From positions 1 through 39,250 of the forward strand of contig LCPQ01000013.1 in the NCBI GenBank assembly GCA_001003705.1: a stretch of 39,250 nucleotides of DNA, in the 5' to 3' direction. The position numbers and the translations under genes were made by a program. This stretch comes from Parcubacteria group bacterium GW2011_GWA2_48_9. GTDB taxonomy: Bacteria; Patescibacteriota; Patescibacteriia; UBA10025. Positions 1 through 7,446 of the stretch are shown here, piece by piece; the first letter of the stretch is position 1, and each line of letters starts with the position of its first letter. The notes under the pieces were generated by a model. The model was given only the letters and a program-made list of their open reading frames with translations. It was not told where the DNA came from and did not search any database.

Positions 1-625
1 CGCGGCCGGAGCGAAGGAGAAAAAGCTTGATGCCGAAATCGACTTTCCCGAGCAGACCGTCAGCGAAGTCGTCGAAATAATTGATCGTCGGATGGATGCT
101 CTTGACCGTCTGGTTTGCGCGGAGTACGCGGTTGCCATAGGCAATAACCACTTCAGCGATGTCCATAGTAGCTACCTGGAACGCATTGATAAGGTTAGCG
201 CGAACTCCCAGGTTGCGATAATCAGCAACGAGGCCTTCGAGCTCTTCACTAGATTGCATCTCCCTAAAAAGCGGCGAACCGGTCAGGACGATCGGCTTGC
301 TGAGGTTCTGCAACATAAATGACAACATCGCCCCTGTGTAGAGAATGGTGTCCAACCCGTGAGTAATGACTATACCGTCAACGGACGAGTATACCTCGCT
401 TATTTTTTTTACTAACTGAGACCATACTCTCGGAGTTATTTCCGATGCATCACCACCAAATACAAAATAAGGATCCGGCTCAGCGATGATTCCAAGCTCC
501 GGTACTTCTTTCAGCCATTCGGCCATTTCTTCCTTCTTGCGTACCTCTACCACCCTGCCTCCGGCTGTCTGCAACCCGGAACCGCCACAGAAGATAATGC
601 CTATTTTATTGCGCTTTCTTGACAT
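1..625 (-). CDS. L-asparaginase-like protein (3' end outside window)
   Basis: This reading frame is missing from the ORF track because it runs off the left edge. From the ATG at 625 it reads MSRKRNKIGIIFCGGSG, then the family signature ITHGLDT, then LTGSPLF. These match the asparaginase/GatD fold, where the usual forms are GGTI(A/G) near the N-terminus and HGTDT in the middle. Family members hydrolyse asparagine to aspartate and ammonia, or serve as the amidase subunit of archaeal GatDE. The nucleophile region normally has a Thr in GGTI; here it reads GGSG, so a Ser may stand in. About 208 residues are visible of the usual 320 or so. There is no clear Shine-Dalgarno before the ATG. A promoter and a 5' hairpin lie upstream. 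I am sure of the superfamily but not of the substrate. Confidence 0.8.
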   Translation of the reverse strand, partial: MSRKRNKIGIIFCGGSGLQTAGGRVVEVRKKEEMAEWLKEVPELGIIAEPDPYFVFGGDASEITPRVWSQLVKKISEVYSSVDGIVITHGLDTILYTGAMLSFMLQNLSKPIVLTGSPLFREMQSSEELEGLVADYRNLGVRANLINAFQVATMDIAEVVIAYGNRVLRANQTVKSIHPTINYFDDFADGLLGKVDFGIKLFLLRSGR

Positions 626-654
626 ACGGAAAAGTTATCAACAGTCTTTTCACA

Positions 655-678
655 GCCGTCGCAATAAACTGCGACGGC
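655..678 (-). promoter_or_regulatory. Hairpin at the 5' end of the asparaginase-like mRNA
   Basis: A perfect 9-bp stem (GCCGTCGCA/TGCGACGGC) with a 6-nt loop begins where transcription from the predicted promoter would start. No T-tract follows on the minus strand, so it is not a terminator. It could protect the mRNA 5' end or act as a regulatory leader. The function is inferred. Confidence 0.45.
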
Positions 679-684
679 GCCCAT

Positions 685-714
685 ATATTACTCGACGGCG
701 CTACCCTGTGTCAA
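685..714 (-). promoter_or_regulatory. Promoter of the asparaginase-like gene
   Basis: Minus-strand -35 TTGACA (709-714), an 18-bp spacer and -10 TAATAT (685-690). The predicted start near 679 gives a leader of about 54 nt. Confidence 0.6.
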
Positions 715-728
715 ATTGACCAGATAGG

Positions 729-759
729 AAAAAGCCGCCGGGTTATCGAGCCCGGCGGC
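729..759 (-). terminator. Terminator of the MltD-like lipoprotein gene
   Basis: GCCGCCGGG/CCCGGCGGC stem (734-759) followed on the minus strand by TTTTTCC. It lies just after the stop at 786. Confidence 0.8.
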
Positions 760-785
760 GTGAGTGAGTCCTCCATGAGTCTCAC

Positions 786-1832
786 TCATTTCTTTTTTCG
801 GAGCGAACTAAGGCCGTCGAAGAACAGTTTCCTCGTACCATGCGGTACATAGAGCACGTACGTGCCCGGTCCCCATGCATCTCCCGTAAGTCCGACATTA
901 AGGGAAGCAATCTCCCTCATGGGAACTCGGCACCAGTCTGCCACCATGCGCACTGGAAGGCGGTGATTGACCTTCACAGTCACGGTGTCCGCATCGACGC
1001 TCCGCCAATACGGGACTTCGGGCAAGGCGGCTCCGCAATGCGCAGGATCCTCAATGATGAGCTTCAGGGCGATAAGCCAGAAAAAGTACTCTGACCCGGG
1101 ATTGGTGAGGTAGAGATCATAATAGTTTTCGATCCTCTGCTCTTCCATTGCCCTTGTGACCGCCTTTTCACCAAGGAAGTTCGACATGACTGTGAGCGGT
1201 ATGTCATTGTTGAACTCCTGGAGAAGCTTTCCGATACGCTTGACGGCGGCATCCGTCCTCACCGCGAAATCTTTTTTACCCAACGGACCGCTTTCATCGG
1301 CGATGACCCAGGGATCCTGCTTGCCTTGCGGCGTGGTGAACTCATCACCTAGAAGCGCATCCAGCACAGCGATATACTTGAAATCCTGGCCTATGTGTGC
1401 GGCACCGAATTTCACATCCGCTGTGGGATAATACTCCCAGGCGAGTACGTAGAGCGAGTCAAGACGATCATTATGGGACAGGATGTACTTAATCGCCTGA
1501 CTGATCCGGACTTGGCGGCCAGGCGAAACAACGTCGACCAGAAACCCACCAAAGTTCAGCGATCCGTGACTGGCATACTGTTCAAACCCGCGTTGGTGTG
1601 CTTTCAGCTGTTGGCTGATCTGGCGGAGAGAATCCTCCATGGCGTCGAATTCGATGCCAAATTCCTTTGCGTAACTCTGAAGCGTGTCGACCTCTTGTTC
1701 GAGACCGTTGATCCGTTTCTCGAGGTCACGATGTCGGTGCCCGGTGCCGCTGCAGCCCGATACAGCAAGCGTAGTAAAGAATGCGTACAGAATCCAGAAT
1801 GCGACATGTCGAAAGTGCTTTGTCTGGGACAT
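786..1832 (-). CDS. Lipoprotein with coiled coil, degenerate MltD/SLT-like domain and LysM-like C-terminus
   Basis: The 348-residue product starts with a lipoprotein signal (hydrophobic core, then lipobox VSGC, lipidated Cys at about 27). A heptad-like coiled coil follows (about 38-80). Residues 110-275 resemble the lytic transglycosylase fold of MltD: KYIAVLDALLGDE sits where MltD has IPxxES, DAAVKRIGKLL resembles the AAxxYLxxL helix, and VTRAMEEQ...FFWLIALKLIIEDP resembles the helices after the AYNxG region. Residues 280-335 look like the LysM-like module of such enzymes (LPVRMVADWCRV, IASLNVG, YVLYVPHG). The expected catalytic Glu aligns with Asp, so the enzyme may be inactive and act as a wall-binding lipoprotein. 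The start is supported by GGAGGGAG 6 nt upstream. This assignment comes from pattern reading only. Confidence 0.6.
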   Translation of the reverse strand: MSQTKHFRHVAFWILYAFFTTLAVSGCSGTGHRHRDLEKRINGLEQEVDTLQSYAKEFGIEFDAMEDSLRQISQQLKAHQRGFEQYASHGSLNFGGFLVDVVSPGRQVRISQAIKYILSHNDRLDSLYVLAWEYYPTADVKFGAAHIGQDFKYIAVLDALLGDEFTTPQGKQDPWVIADESGPLGKKDFAVRTDAAVKRIGKLLQEFNNDIPLTVMSNFLGEKAVTRAMEEQRIENYYDLYLTNPGSEYFFWLIALKLIIEDPAHCGAALPEVPYWRSVDADTVTVKVNHRLPVRMVADWCRVPMREIASLNVGLTGDAWGPGTYVLYVPHGTRKLFFDGLSSLRKKK

Positions 1833-1917
1833 GGTGTTCTCCCTCCACTGAAATGGTTTGTTTTTCTTTTCGTCGAATCGACCCTACGGTATCAATAAGT
1901 ATTTGTCTCGTCAAATA

Positions 1918-1949
1918 AGAAGAGGCCGCCAACTCGGGTGAGCTGGCGG
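1918..1949 (-). terminator. Terminator of the HD-domain gene
   Basis: Minus-strand stem GCCGCCAGCTC/GAGTTGGCGGC with one G-T pair, followed by CTCTTCTTATTT. It sits 27 bp past the stop at 1976. Confidence 0.65.
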
Positions 1950-1975
1950 CGTAAGGATCCTACGTACTTATTATC

Positions 1976-2686
1976 TTACGGACTGCTTCGTGACAAGCGA
2001 TGTCCTGCGTGAGCAAGGAAGTGCTCAGCTCCATCGACAATCATGGCGTGGAATGCTTGCCGCGTAAGATTTACGCAGTGAGCAAAGTCATTTTCCACTG
2101 CGTCAGCGAATCGTTCCAGGACTGTGTAGGTCCGGTCATCGAGGTGATAGAAGGTTTGGCCTTCGACATCTATACGGGCGTACCGCTCGCGGGCAGACGC
2201 GATTCGATCAATGAGCGTAACAAATCCGCCATTCGAAACCACTAAGTCAGCGTAGAAGACGATCCTGCATTCTAGGGGAATCGACGAGGGACGCCGAATA
2301 AATCGCGGGAGTATTTCGTGCCCGGCAGCAGACGCTGCGTTGACGATGGAGGCATTCCACCCCCGAGCCGTAAGAAAACGACCCTGGTTCACTGAAAGCG
2401 TATCGAGAAATGCCATCAGGTTCGATGGGTTTGAAATGATCACTTTAAGCTGGCGGAGCTTGAATACGTCATGGAGTAGAGCTCCCAGTACGGACCACTC
2501 GGGAATGCGCCTTTGTGCATGGAGTTCCATGCAGATAACGTGAGCGATGGCCGCGGCACGTATCGAGTGTGCGCGAACCGCATCGCCTTGCCTGCCTGTG
2601 ATGTCGGCTGCCGTCCACGTCCGTATGACCCGATCGAGCTTTGTCGTGGGTACGACACTGTCGAAAACCCCGAGATTCAAAGCCAT
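1976..2686 (-). CDS. HD-domain protein (putative metal-dependent phosphohydrolase)
   Basis: The product has 236 residues. RAHSIRAAAIAHVICMEL followed by VLGALLHDVFKLRQL gives the H...HD core of HD-superfamily phosphohydrolases, which cleave phosphomonoesters or cyclic and other nucleotides with bound metal ions. A later Asp in the segment FYADLVVSNGG could complete the HxxHDxxD-type site. The C-terminal half is helical and not diagnostic. The gene is a single unit with its own promoter (2737-2764) and terminator. A very purine-rich ribosome site, GGGAGGGGGG, precedes the ATG. The substrate cannot be read from the sequence. Confidence 0.7.
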   Translation of the reverse strand: MALNLGVFDSVVPTTKLDRVIRTWTAADITGRQGDAVRAHSIRAAAIAHVICMELHAQRRIPEWSVLGALLHDVFKLRQLKVIISNPSNLMAFLDTLSVNQGRFLTARGWNASIVNAASAAGHEILPRFIRRPSSIPLECRIVFYADLVVSNGGFVTLIDRIASARERYARIDVEGQTFYHLDDRTYTVLERFADAVENDFAHCVNLTRQAFHAMIVDGAEHFLAHAGHRLSRSSP

Positions 2687-2736
2687 GTAGCTTCCCCCCT
2701 CCCTTTCGTACGAATTCGTTTTTTGTATTTACAGGC

Positions 2737-2764
2737 AGTCTACCAGATAAGCTCATTGCGTCAA
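2737..2764 (-). promoter_or_regulatory. Promoter of the HD-domain gene
   Basis: Minus-strand -35 TTGACG (2759-2764), a 16-bp spacer and -10 TAGACT (2737-2742). It is back to back with the yjbQ promoter. Confidence 0.5.
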
Positions 2765-2767
2765 CGC

Positions 2768-2797
2768 TTTACAAGCCAGCGGCCGGGCGAGTATAAT
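2768..2797 (+). promoter_or_regulatory. Promoter of yjbQ-like gene
   Basis: -35 TTTACA (2768-2773), an 18-bp spacer and perfect -10 TATAAT (2792-2797). The predicted leader is about 40 nt. Confidence 0.6.
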
Positions 2798-2844
2798 TGG
2801 CAACGGATAAAAAACGTACAAAAGAGCACGACTGGAGGTGAAAA

Positions 2845-3369
2845 ATGCACCAGGCAATACGGCACGAGATGTTGAAGTTCACAACTACCGGCCGACGGTC
2901 AGTCCTCGACCTCACCGATGACATCACACTCCTGATCATGAAGTACAGGATGAATGCGGGCGTTGTGCATATCAAGGCCACCCATACGACAGCGCGCGTT
3001 GTCGAGCAGGAAAATGAGCCTATGTTTCATGAGGATCTCTTCGATCATCTTGATCGACTTGCTCCCCCGGACGGTGACTACCGTCATGACAAGATCGGTA
3101 CCCTGCGTACCGTCAACGTCTGCGACGGCGAGTGTGAAAATGGATGGGCGCATATCCAGGCCACTTACTTGCCCTCGAGTGTCACCATTCAGGTATCCGA
3201 CGGCGAACGTGTCAAAGGCCTCTGGGACAGAGTTCTCCTTTTCGAACTTGATCACAGGCCACGTGAACGTAATGTCAGCGTCACCCTGATAGGTATCTTC
3301 GATGATTCGGAGACTTCTGCGGAGTCGACAGTCGACCACCCTGCAGTGAGTAAGGTTGTAATCGGCTGA
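2845..3369 (+). CDS. YjbQ/UPF0047 family protein
   Basis: The 174-residue product covers the whole YjbQ (UPF0047) family. Visible hallmarks are the central HTTARVVEQENEP (family form HTTAxLxINExEP), the following acidic DLFDHLDRL, a YRHD motif, and GLWDRVLLFELDHRPRERNVSV at the end (family form LGxWQxIxLxExDxxRxR). Proteins of this family are small trimeric beta-barrels; some show weak thiamine-phosphate synthase activity, but the true role is not settled. The usual HNxxxxNAHAH histidine cluster is only partly kept (YRHDKIGTLRTVNV), so metal binding may differ. A GGAGG ribosome site lies 7 nt before the ATG. It is a single gene with its own promoter and terminator. Confidence 0.85.
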   Translation: MHQAIRHEMLKFTTTGRRSVLDLTDDITLLIMKYRMNAGVVHIKATHTTARVVEQENEPMFHEDLFDHLDRLAPPDGDYRHDKIGTLRTVNVCDGECENGWAHIQATYLPSSVTIQVSDGERVKGLWDRVLLFELDHRPRERNVSVTLIGIFDDSETSAESTVDHPAVSKVVIG

Positions 3370-3387
3370 CTGCCATCTCGAGCATCA

Positions 3388-3424
3388 CCCCCACACCAAT
3401 CGGATTGGTGTGGGGGTTCTTCTT
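3388..3424 (+). terminator. Terminator of yjbQ-like gene
   Basis: Perfect 13-bp stem CCCCCACACCAAT/ATTGGTGTGGGGG with a 3-nt loop, followed by TTCTTCTT. Confidence 0.85.
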
Positions 3425-3430
3425 AATCAG

Positions 3431-3459
3431 GAAAAAGCCCTCATACGATCATGAGGGCT
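3431..3459 (-). terminator. Terminator of the small zinc-finger gene
   Basis: Minus-strand stem AGCCCTCAT/ATGAGGGCT with TTTTTCC after it. It lies 21 bp past the stop at 3480. Confidence 0.8.
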
Positions 3460-3479
3460 CATCAATGCTGCAGCAAGTG

Positions 3480-3698
3480 CTACGTACTCGGTGAACGAAA
3501 CTCCTCCGCCTCTTTGCGGCAGGAAGCGCATTTTTTGAGATGCTGCTCCACGCGCGTCCGAACCGGCTCAGTGAGCGAGTGCGTAAGGTACTCAGGCAGG
3601 AACTGTCCTAGCGCTTTGCTAACACATGCTTGCGGCACCGGCGCCTTTCTGTCCGGCGTCACCTTCCTACGGTTAGTCACCTGCATCATTCTAGCCAT
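3480..3698 (-). CDS. Small zf-HC2-like protein (anti-sigma-type zinc finger)
   Basis: The product is about 72 residues. I start it at the ATG at 3698, which has GGGAGG 5-6 nt upstream; the track's GTG at 3704 overlaps the ribosome site. The C-terminal half, LPEYLTHSLTEPVRTRVEQHLKKCASCRKEAEEF, has the HxxxCxxC zinc motif and preceding helix of zf-HC2 anti-sigma domains (usual form ...VEAHLAxCxxCRxxL). No membrane segment follows, so it would be a soluble, free-standing domain. No sigma factor gene is adjacent, and its partner is unknown. It has its own promoter and terminator. Confidence 0.65.
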   Translation of the reverse strand: MARMMQVTNRRKVTPDRKAPVPQACVSKALGQFLPEYLTHSLTEPVRTRVEQHLKKCASCRKEAEEFRSPST

Positions 3699-3727
3699 TG
3701 CCACCTCCCGTGAATCAATGTCCGATT

Positions 3728-3755
3728 TTTATACGTCAATACTAGAGTATGTGAA
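3728..3755 (-). promoter_or_regulatory. Promoter of the small zinc-finger gene
   Basis: Minus-strand -35 TTCACA (3750-3755), a 16-bp spacer and -10 TATAAA (3728-3733). Confidence 0.5.
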
Positions 3756-3781
3756 AAAAATGTAAAGAGAATGAAAGATAA

Positions 3782-3818
3782 AAAGAAAACCCCCACACCG
3801 ATCGGGCTGGTGCGGGGG
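3782..3818 (-). terminator. Terminator of purH
   Basis: Minus-strand stem CCCCCGCACC/GGTGTGGGGG followed by TTTTCTTTTT. It lies 25 bp after the stop at 3843. Confidence 0.85.
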
Positions 3819-3842
3819 AAGCGAGAGAGCGAACCGAACTAA

Positions 3843-5453
3843 TCAACCGTGGCCGAAGAACATCCGGCCTTCCGTGTCCGGAACGCTGTACACCGGAGTC
3901 CCAGCTTCCGCAAACACCGGAAAGACTCGCTTGTCGTTAATGGACCCGCTGGTTGTAAAAACGAGTCCTGGCTTCAGTGCAACAATTGCGCGAGCGCCGT
4001 CCTCGTCCGGAAGGAAGCTGTCGGAACAGAGCACCGAACCAGTCGGGTCAAGCTTTGACTTCTTCATGCGATGATCGGCGACTTCGACACAGCCGACGCG
4101 ATCGGGCTGGCAGGCGCCATTCGCATACAATGTACGATTCTTGACGACCGTCACGGTGTTGCTCGGGCTGGATGAACACACGCCCGTGGCGAAGAGCAGG
4201 TCATCCTCCAGCTCCGGCGAACATTGCACTGAGCGTGTAAGGAACCGCCACGTCAGATCGAGTACGCGCGTGTTCGTCGGCTGGCGTGCCCACCCGCCCG
4301 GTACCTCGGATAAATGCATCCTGGGAATAATGGGCAAAGCGCCACCGAGTGCAGGGTTCGCCAGCATCCGGCATTTCTGCGTTTTTTCGCGACGAAGAAT
4401 GTCCACTGCGCCATCATCAAACGATGGTGCAAGTACTCCATCCATCGGCCTGGGCCGTACGGCGGTCCATTGGTAGCGAGTGAGAATCTCAGCTACCTCG
4501 GGATTGACGGTAAAGTTCGTCATGACCACTCCGCCCATCACTGAAAGCGGACTTCCGTCAATCACGCGACGCATGACGTCAACAGGATCGGTGCCGAATG
4601 CGGCTCCGCACGGATTTCCATGCTTGATAGCGGCGGCGAAAAGGAAATTTGGTCGCCCGTTCACCTGGAATGTGGAGTACATCCGACGGAAAAGGTAGAT
4701 GAGGCGCGTGTAGTCACGCACATTAATGAAGCTGGGCGCGGTACCCTCGAGGAATTCGAACTGCTGGATTCCGAGCGGATCATTGTCGCCTGGATCCGCC
4801 AGAAGATCCGCGGGAATCTGAAACGGATTCTCACCATACTTCAACATGTGAGTCACCCGCCCGATGAAACCGTCGACCTGGCCACCGCTCAAGAAGCGTG
4901 CAAGGTTCAGAAGGTATATCGCACACTCCATCTCCATTTCACTGCAGAGTGCGCGGCGAAGTTCATCGGGGACGCCACCCTGTTCCCATGTTGCCAGCAC
5001 CTGGTTCAGCCGATCAGCCGATCCAGCACAGATGCGGTTGCCTTTCACAGCCGCGTGCCGCATAGCGATGGCTCCGACATCGGTGTCCTTTCTGACCGAT
5101 TCAGGTGTAGCTCCCGGCAACGCAATCGCGGATGCCATGTCGTACATGGTGTTGAAGAGAATGTCGATGAAGAGGGCGCCCTTTTCAGCGAGATGAGCAT
5201 GGCCCGCTTCGGTGTCCGGTACCATCAGGCCACCTTCGATCTTTGGGTGGATAGTGACCACCAGATGTTGCATCCAGGGTTCCTCGCCGGTGTAGTCAGC
5301 GACATCCATGGCGTGAATCCCGAACTTCGTCAGGTGCTCGCATGTACCTCGTGAAGCGATGATGTGCCCCCCGAGCTGGGAAAACCGACCGACAGGATCT
5401 TCGATCCCATCTTTCTTGAGTACCGAGACGAGCATGACCGGCTGTCTGGGCAT
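3843..5453 (-). CDS. purH: Bifunctional AICAR transformylase / IMP cyclohydrolase, divergent
   Basis: The 536-residue product has the usual PurH length (about 510-530). It catalyses the last two steps of IMP synthesis. The C-terminal AICAR transformylase half is clear: LKYGENPFQ, the catalytic KHGNPCGAA, DDLLFATGV, GSVLCSDSFLP, and an end in GRMFFGHG (family GxRHFxH). The N-terminal IMP cyclohydrolase half is much more divergent. LGGHIIASRGT replaces the usual STGGT, DYTGEE is kept, but the GRVKTLHP motif reads LVVTIHP. AAVKGN keeps the lysine of AAAKN. Whether the cyclohydrolase half is still active is therefore open. No other pur genes are in view. AAGGAAGG precedes the ATG, and an intrinsic terminator follows. 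Confidence 0.9.
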   Translation of the reverse strand: MPRQPVMLVSVLKKDGIEDPVGRFSQLGGHIIASRGTCEHLTKFGIHAMDVADYTGEEPWMQHLVVTIHPKIEGGLMVPDTEAGHAHLAEKGALFIDILFNTMYDMASAIALPGATPESVRKDTDVGAIAMRHAAVKGNRICAGSADRLNQVLATWEQGGVPDELRRALCSEMEMECAIYLLNLARFLSGGQVDGFIGRVTHMLKYGENPFQIPADLLADPGDNDPLGIQQFEFLEGTAPSFINVRDYTRLIYLFRRMYSTFQVNGRPNFLFAAAIKHGNPCGAAFGTDPVDVMRRVIDGSPLSVMGGVVMTNFTVNPEVAEILTRYQWTAVRPRPMDGVLAPSFDDGAVDILRREKTQKCRMLANPALGGALPIIPRMHLSEVPGGWARQPTNTRVLDLTWRFLTRSVQCSPELEDDLLFATGVCSSSPSNTVTVVKNRTLYANGACQPDRVGCVEVADHRMKKSKLDPTGSVLCSDSFLPDEDGARAIVALKPGLVFTTSGSINDKRVFPVFAEAGTPVYSVPDTEGRMFFGHG

Positions 5454-5605
5454 CTTTCTACCTTCCTTTCGGGTTGTATTGTGTAACGATCTGTATGTCT
5501 GTTTTGGAAAATTACCTTAGCATAAGGGAGAAGAGGTGAAAAGAGAGATGTGAAAATAACTCCCACATAGAGGCTCATTTTGGTCGTAAAATCCTGACTG
5601 TACCA

Positions 5606-5634
5606 TTGACAAACGATTGCTTTTGTAATAAATT
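5606..5634 (+). promoter_or_regulatory. Promoter of the PfkB kinase operon
   Basis: -35 TTGACA (5606-5611), a 17-bp spacer and -10 TAAATT (5629-5634). Transcription would start about 57 nt before the leader ORF at 5698. Confidence 0.5.
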
Positions 5635-5697
5635 CACGCTCCACGAGTGTTCTGAATAAAATGCAAAACCAAATAAGTTAACTAGAGGAGGTGCACT

Positions 5698-5784
5698 TTG
5701 ACAGCAAAGAATATGACTGGTATCCAGAGGTTGGCCTGCGTGCGTAGCAAACTATCCGGAGAGAAAGGCGCGGTGCAGCCATGA
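5698..5784 (+). CDS. Short ORF coupled to the PfkB kinase
   Basis: A TTG-started frame of 28 residues (MTAKNMTGIQRLACVRSKLS...) is preceded at ideal spacing (6 nt) by AGGAGG, one of the best ribosome sites in the window. Its TGA overlaps the kinase ATG as ATGA. It is too short for the ORF track. The kinase ATG itself has only a weaker purine stretch, so the short ORF may deliver ribosomes to it by translational coupling. The peptide matches no family I know. It could instead be spurious if the kinase starts by its own site. Confidence 0.45.
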   Translation: MTAKNMTGIQRLACVRSKLSGEKGAVQP

Positions 5785-6677
5785 TGCTCGCCTTCGGGAA
5801 TCCTGTGTACGATTCAATCCGCACGCCGTGGGTGTGTACCCGTGATCGCGTACTGTCGGGATGTGCTACGAATGCCGGTCTGGCGTTCGCTAAGCTGGGC
5901 GGCGATGCATGCGTGGTGGGTCGCGTAGGAACAGACTACCTCGATCAGTATCATTGGGATCTCGAGTCTGCTCATATCGGCCACTGTACCGAGCCCTGCC
6001 GTGAATCCGGTGGCTTCAAGCTCGACTATGACCGCCATGGCCATCGCGAATTGAATGTCTTCGGGCAGGCTGAAGCAATCACGCAAATTCCTGATTCCAT
6101 CTCTCGAGCTAACATCGTGTTTATCGGCCCTGTTCTCCAGGAAACTCCTTTCGATCTCATCCGCGCTATCCGTGAACGCACGAAAGCGACCATGGTGCTC
6201 GATCCCCAGGGATTGCTACGCCGTGTGAGTGCGGGTGGGCACGTCGAACATTACATGCCGGACGGCATTGAAGAACTCTGCGCGTTGTTTGATGTCGTCA
6301 AACCAAACGAACTGGAGACAGAAATTCTCACAGGTGTCGATCCGCGGAAGGACGTGAACAAAGCGGCTGCGATCCTGGAGGGTTGGGGTATCCCGACGGT
6401 TGTGATCACCCTGGCTGATTTGGGCGCCCTCATCGTCAGCGAAGGCCGATATTACCGATTCGATGCCATCCCCACATTGGCCGTCGATTCAACTGGTGCG
6501 GGGGACACATTTGCAGGCGGGCTCATGTACGCCCTGTCCAGGAGGATGGACTGGTGCCGCGCCGGATGTCTAGCTACCGCTGTTTCTTCTTTGATGATAG
6601 AACAGTGCGGTCCAGAGTTTGAACTGCCTTTTAGTGAAGTGCGCCGTCGAGCTGCCCAAGTCGTAGTCTCTGAGTAA
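5781..6677 (+). CDS. PfkB-family carbohydrate/nucleoside kinase
   Basis: The 298-residue product has the ribokinase-like fold. It shows an N-terminal G-NP-YD strand (AFGNPVYDSI), GCATNAGLAFAKLGG for the substrate loop (PfkB signature 1 region), VGRVGTD, VKPNELETEILTG, and the catalytic/anion-hole motif DSTGAGDTFAGG with the base Asp (signature 2). These enzymes transfer phosphate from ATP to a sugar or nucleoside hydroxyl. The substrate cannot be decided; ribokinase, adenosine/inosine kinase and sugar kinases all fit. Its divergent neighbour is purH, which makes a purine-nucleoside role attractive but unproven. It overlaps the upstream short ORF by ATGA and is followed by a terminator. Confidence 0.85.
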   Translation: MMLAFGNPVYDSIRTPWVCTRDRVLSGCATNAGLAFAKLGGDACVVGRVGTDYLDQYHWDLESAHIGHCTEPCRESGGFKLDYDRHGHRELNVFGQAEAITQIPDSISRANIVFIGPVLQETPFDLIRAIRERTKATMVLDPQGLLRRVSAGGHVEHYMPDGIEELCALFDVVKPNELETEILTGVDPRKDVNKAAAILEGWGIPTVVITLADLGALIVSEGRYYRFDAIPTLAVDSTGAGDTFAGGLMYALSRRMDWCRAGCLATAVSSLMIEQCGPEFELPFSEVRRRAAQVVVSE

Positions 6678-6747
6678 TGTCCCGCGTCAACAACGGCCGC
6701 GCGACACAAGCATGTTCGCCGATTGCTAGTCGTGCACATTTAGCCTT

Positions 6748-6783
6748 AGCAAGATCTCAAAGGGGGTCTTGCTTTTCTTTTTC
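6748..6783 (+). terminator. Terminator of the PfkB kinase gene
   Basis: Stem AGCAAGAtc/ggTCTTGCT, then TTTTCTTTTT. Confidence 0.8.
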
Positions 6784-6788
6784 AAAAC

Positions 6789-6810
6789 GGCCCCGAGTTT
6801 TCCCGGAGCC
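6789..6810 (-). terminator. Possible terminator of the cupredoxin gene
   Basis: Minus-strand GGCTCCGGG/CTCGGGGCC stem with two wobble pairs and an AAAA loop, followed by GTTTTG. The T-tract is short, so this is a weak call. Confidence 0.45.
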
Positions 6811-6862
6811 ATAATTATTCATCGAAGCAACTCGTTAACTCGTAATTCGCTAACCCGTAAAC

Positions 6863-7423
6863 TTACCGTACAACCACCGTTCCCGTCAGCGACGAATTTA
6901 AATGGTCATGGTAAGTATACGTGCCCGCCGTATTGAACTGAAAGGTATAGAGCTCCTCGCTCGAGATATTCCCTGCACCATTATCATCCCATATTCCCGA
7001 ATACGCCTGATGGCTCGGATGGTCGTCTGGAGCCACGTAATGAGGCCGGTTGTCGGAGTTCATCCAGGTTACAGACTGGCCGACACCGATAGTGACAGTC
7101 TTCGGTGAAAACCCGGAGGCAGTCACGATGACACTCTGGTTTGAGGTCGTATTCGTATTTGCGCTGTTAGTGTTTGAACTGGCCGTATTGGTCGTGCCTG
7201 TGTTTGCATTTGAAGTAGCGTTCACATTCGACCCTGAATCATTGGTTACATTAATATTTAATCCATCGGCATTGGTATTACTAGCTTCATTTCTGTTAAC
7301 TGGCGTATTGGTCGTTGTGTTTCCAGAAGTAGTATTTGTGTTCGTATCGTTGGATTCTGAAAAGACGAACCATGCGATCCCGCCTAGAATGATGATTCCG
7401 ATCACTATGAGAACTATTTTCAT
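6863..7423 (-). CDS. Membrane-anchored cupredoxin-like protein with Asn/Thr-rich stalk
   Basis: The product has 186 residues. An N-terminal hydrophobic segment (about 2-20) would anchor or export it. Residues 24-95 are a low-complexity stalk of N, T, S and G. Residues 96-186 form a plastocyanin/azurin-like domain: FSPKTVTIGVGQSVTWMN, then DNRPHYV with the first His, then FNTAGTYTYHDHLNSSLTGTVVV. In classical blue copper proteins the last loop is C-x2-4-H-x2-4-M; here the Cys position is not Cys (YHDH) and no Met follows, so a type 1 blue site is unlikely. Another His-rich metal site is possible. It is a single gene with a promoter and an inverted repeat. The ATG has no clear ribosome site. 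Confidence 0.8.
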   Translation of the reverse strand: MKIVLIVIGIIILGGIAWFVFSESNDTNTNTTSGNTTTNTPVNRNEASNTNADGLNINVTNDSGSNVNATSNANTGTTNTASSNTNSANTNTTSNQSVIVTASGFSPKTVTIGVGQSVTWMNSDNRPHYVAPDDHPSHQAYSGIWDDNGAGNISSEELYTFQFNTAGTYTYHDHLNSSLTGTVVVR

Positions 7424-7446
7424 AAAATTACAGTAAGGTTAGTATT

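Noticed and set aside
4620-5354. 244-residue plus-strand ORF
   Set aside because: Antisense shadow of purH, which has clear family motifs.
7050-7436. 128-residue plus-strand Val/Phe-rich ORF
   Set aside because: Antisense of the Asn/Thr-rich stalk (AAY/ACN codons read backwards give Val/Phe/Leu).
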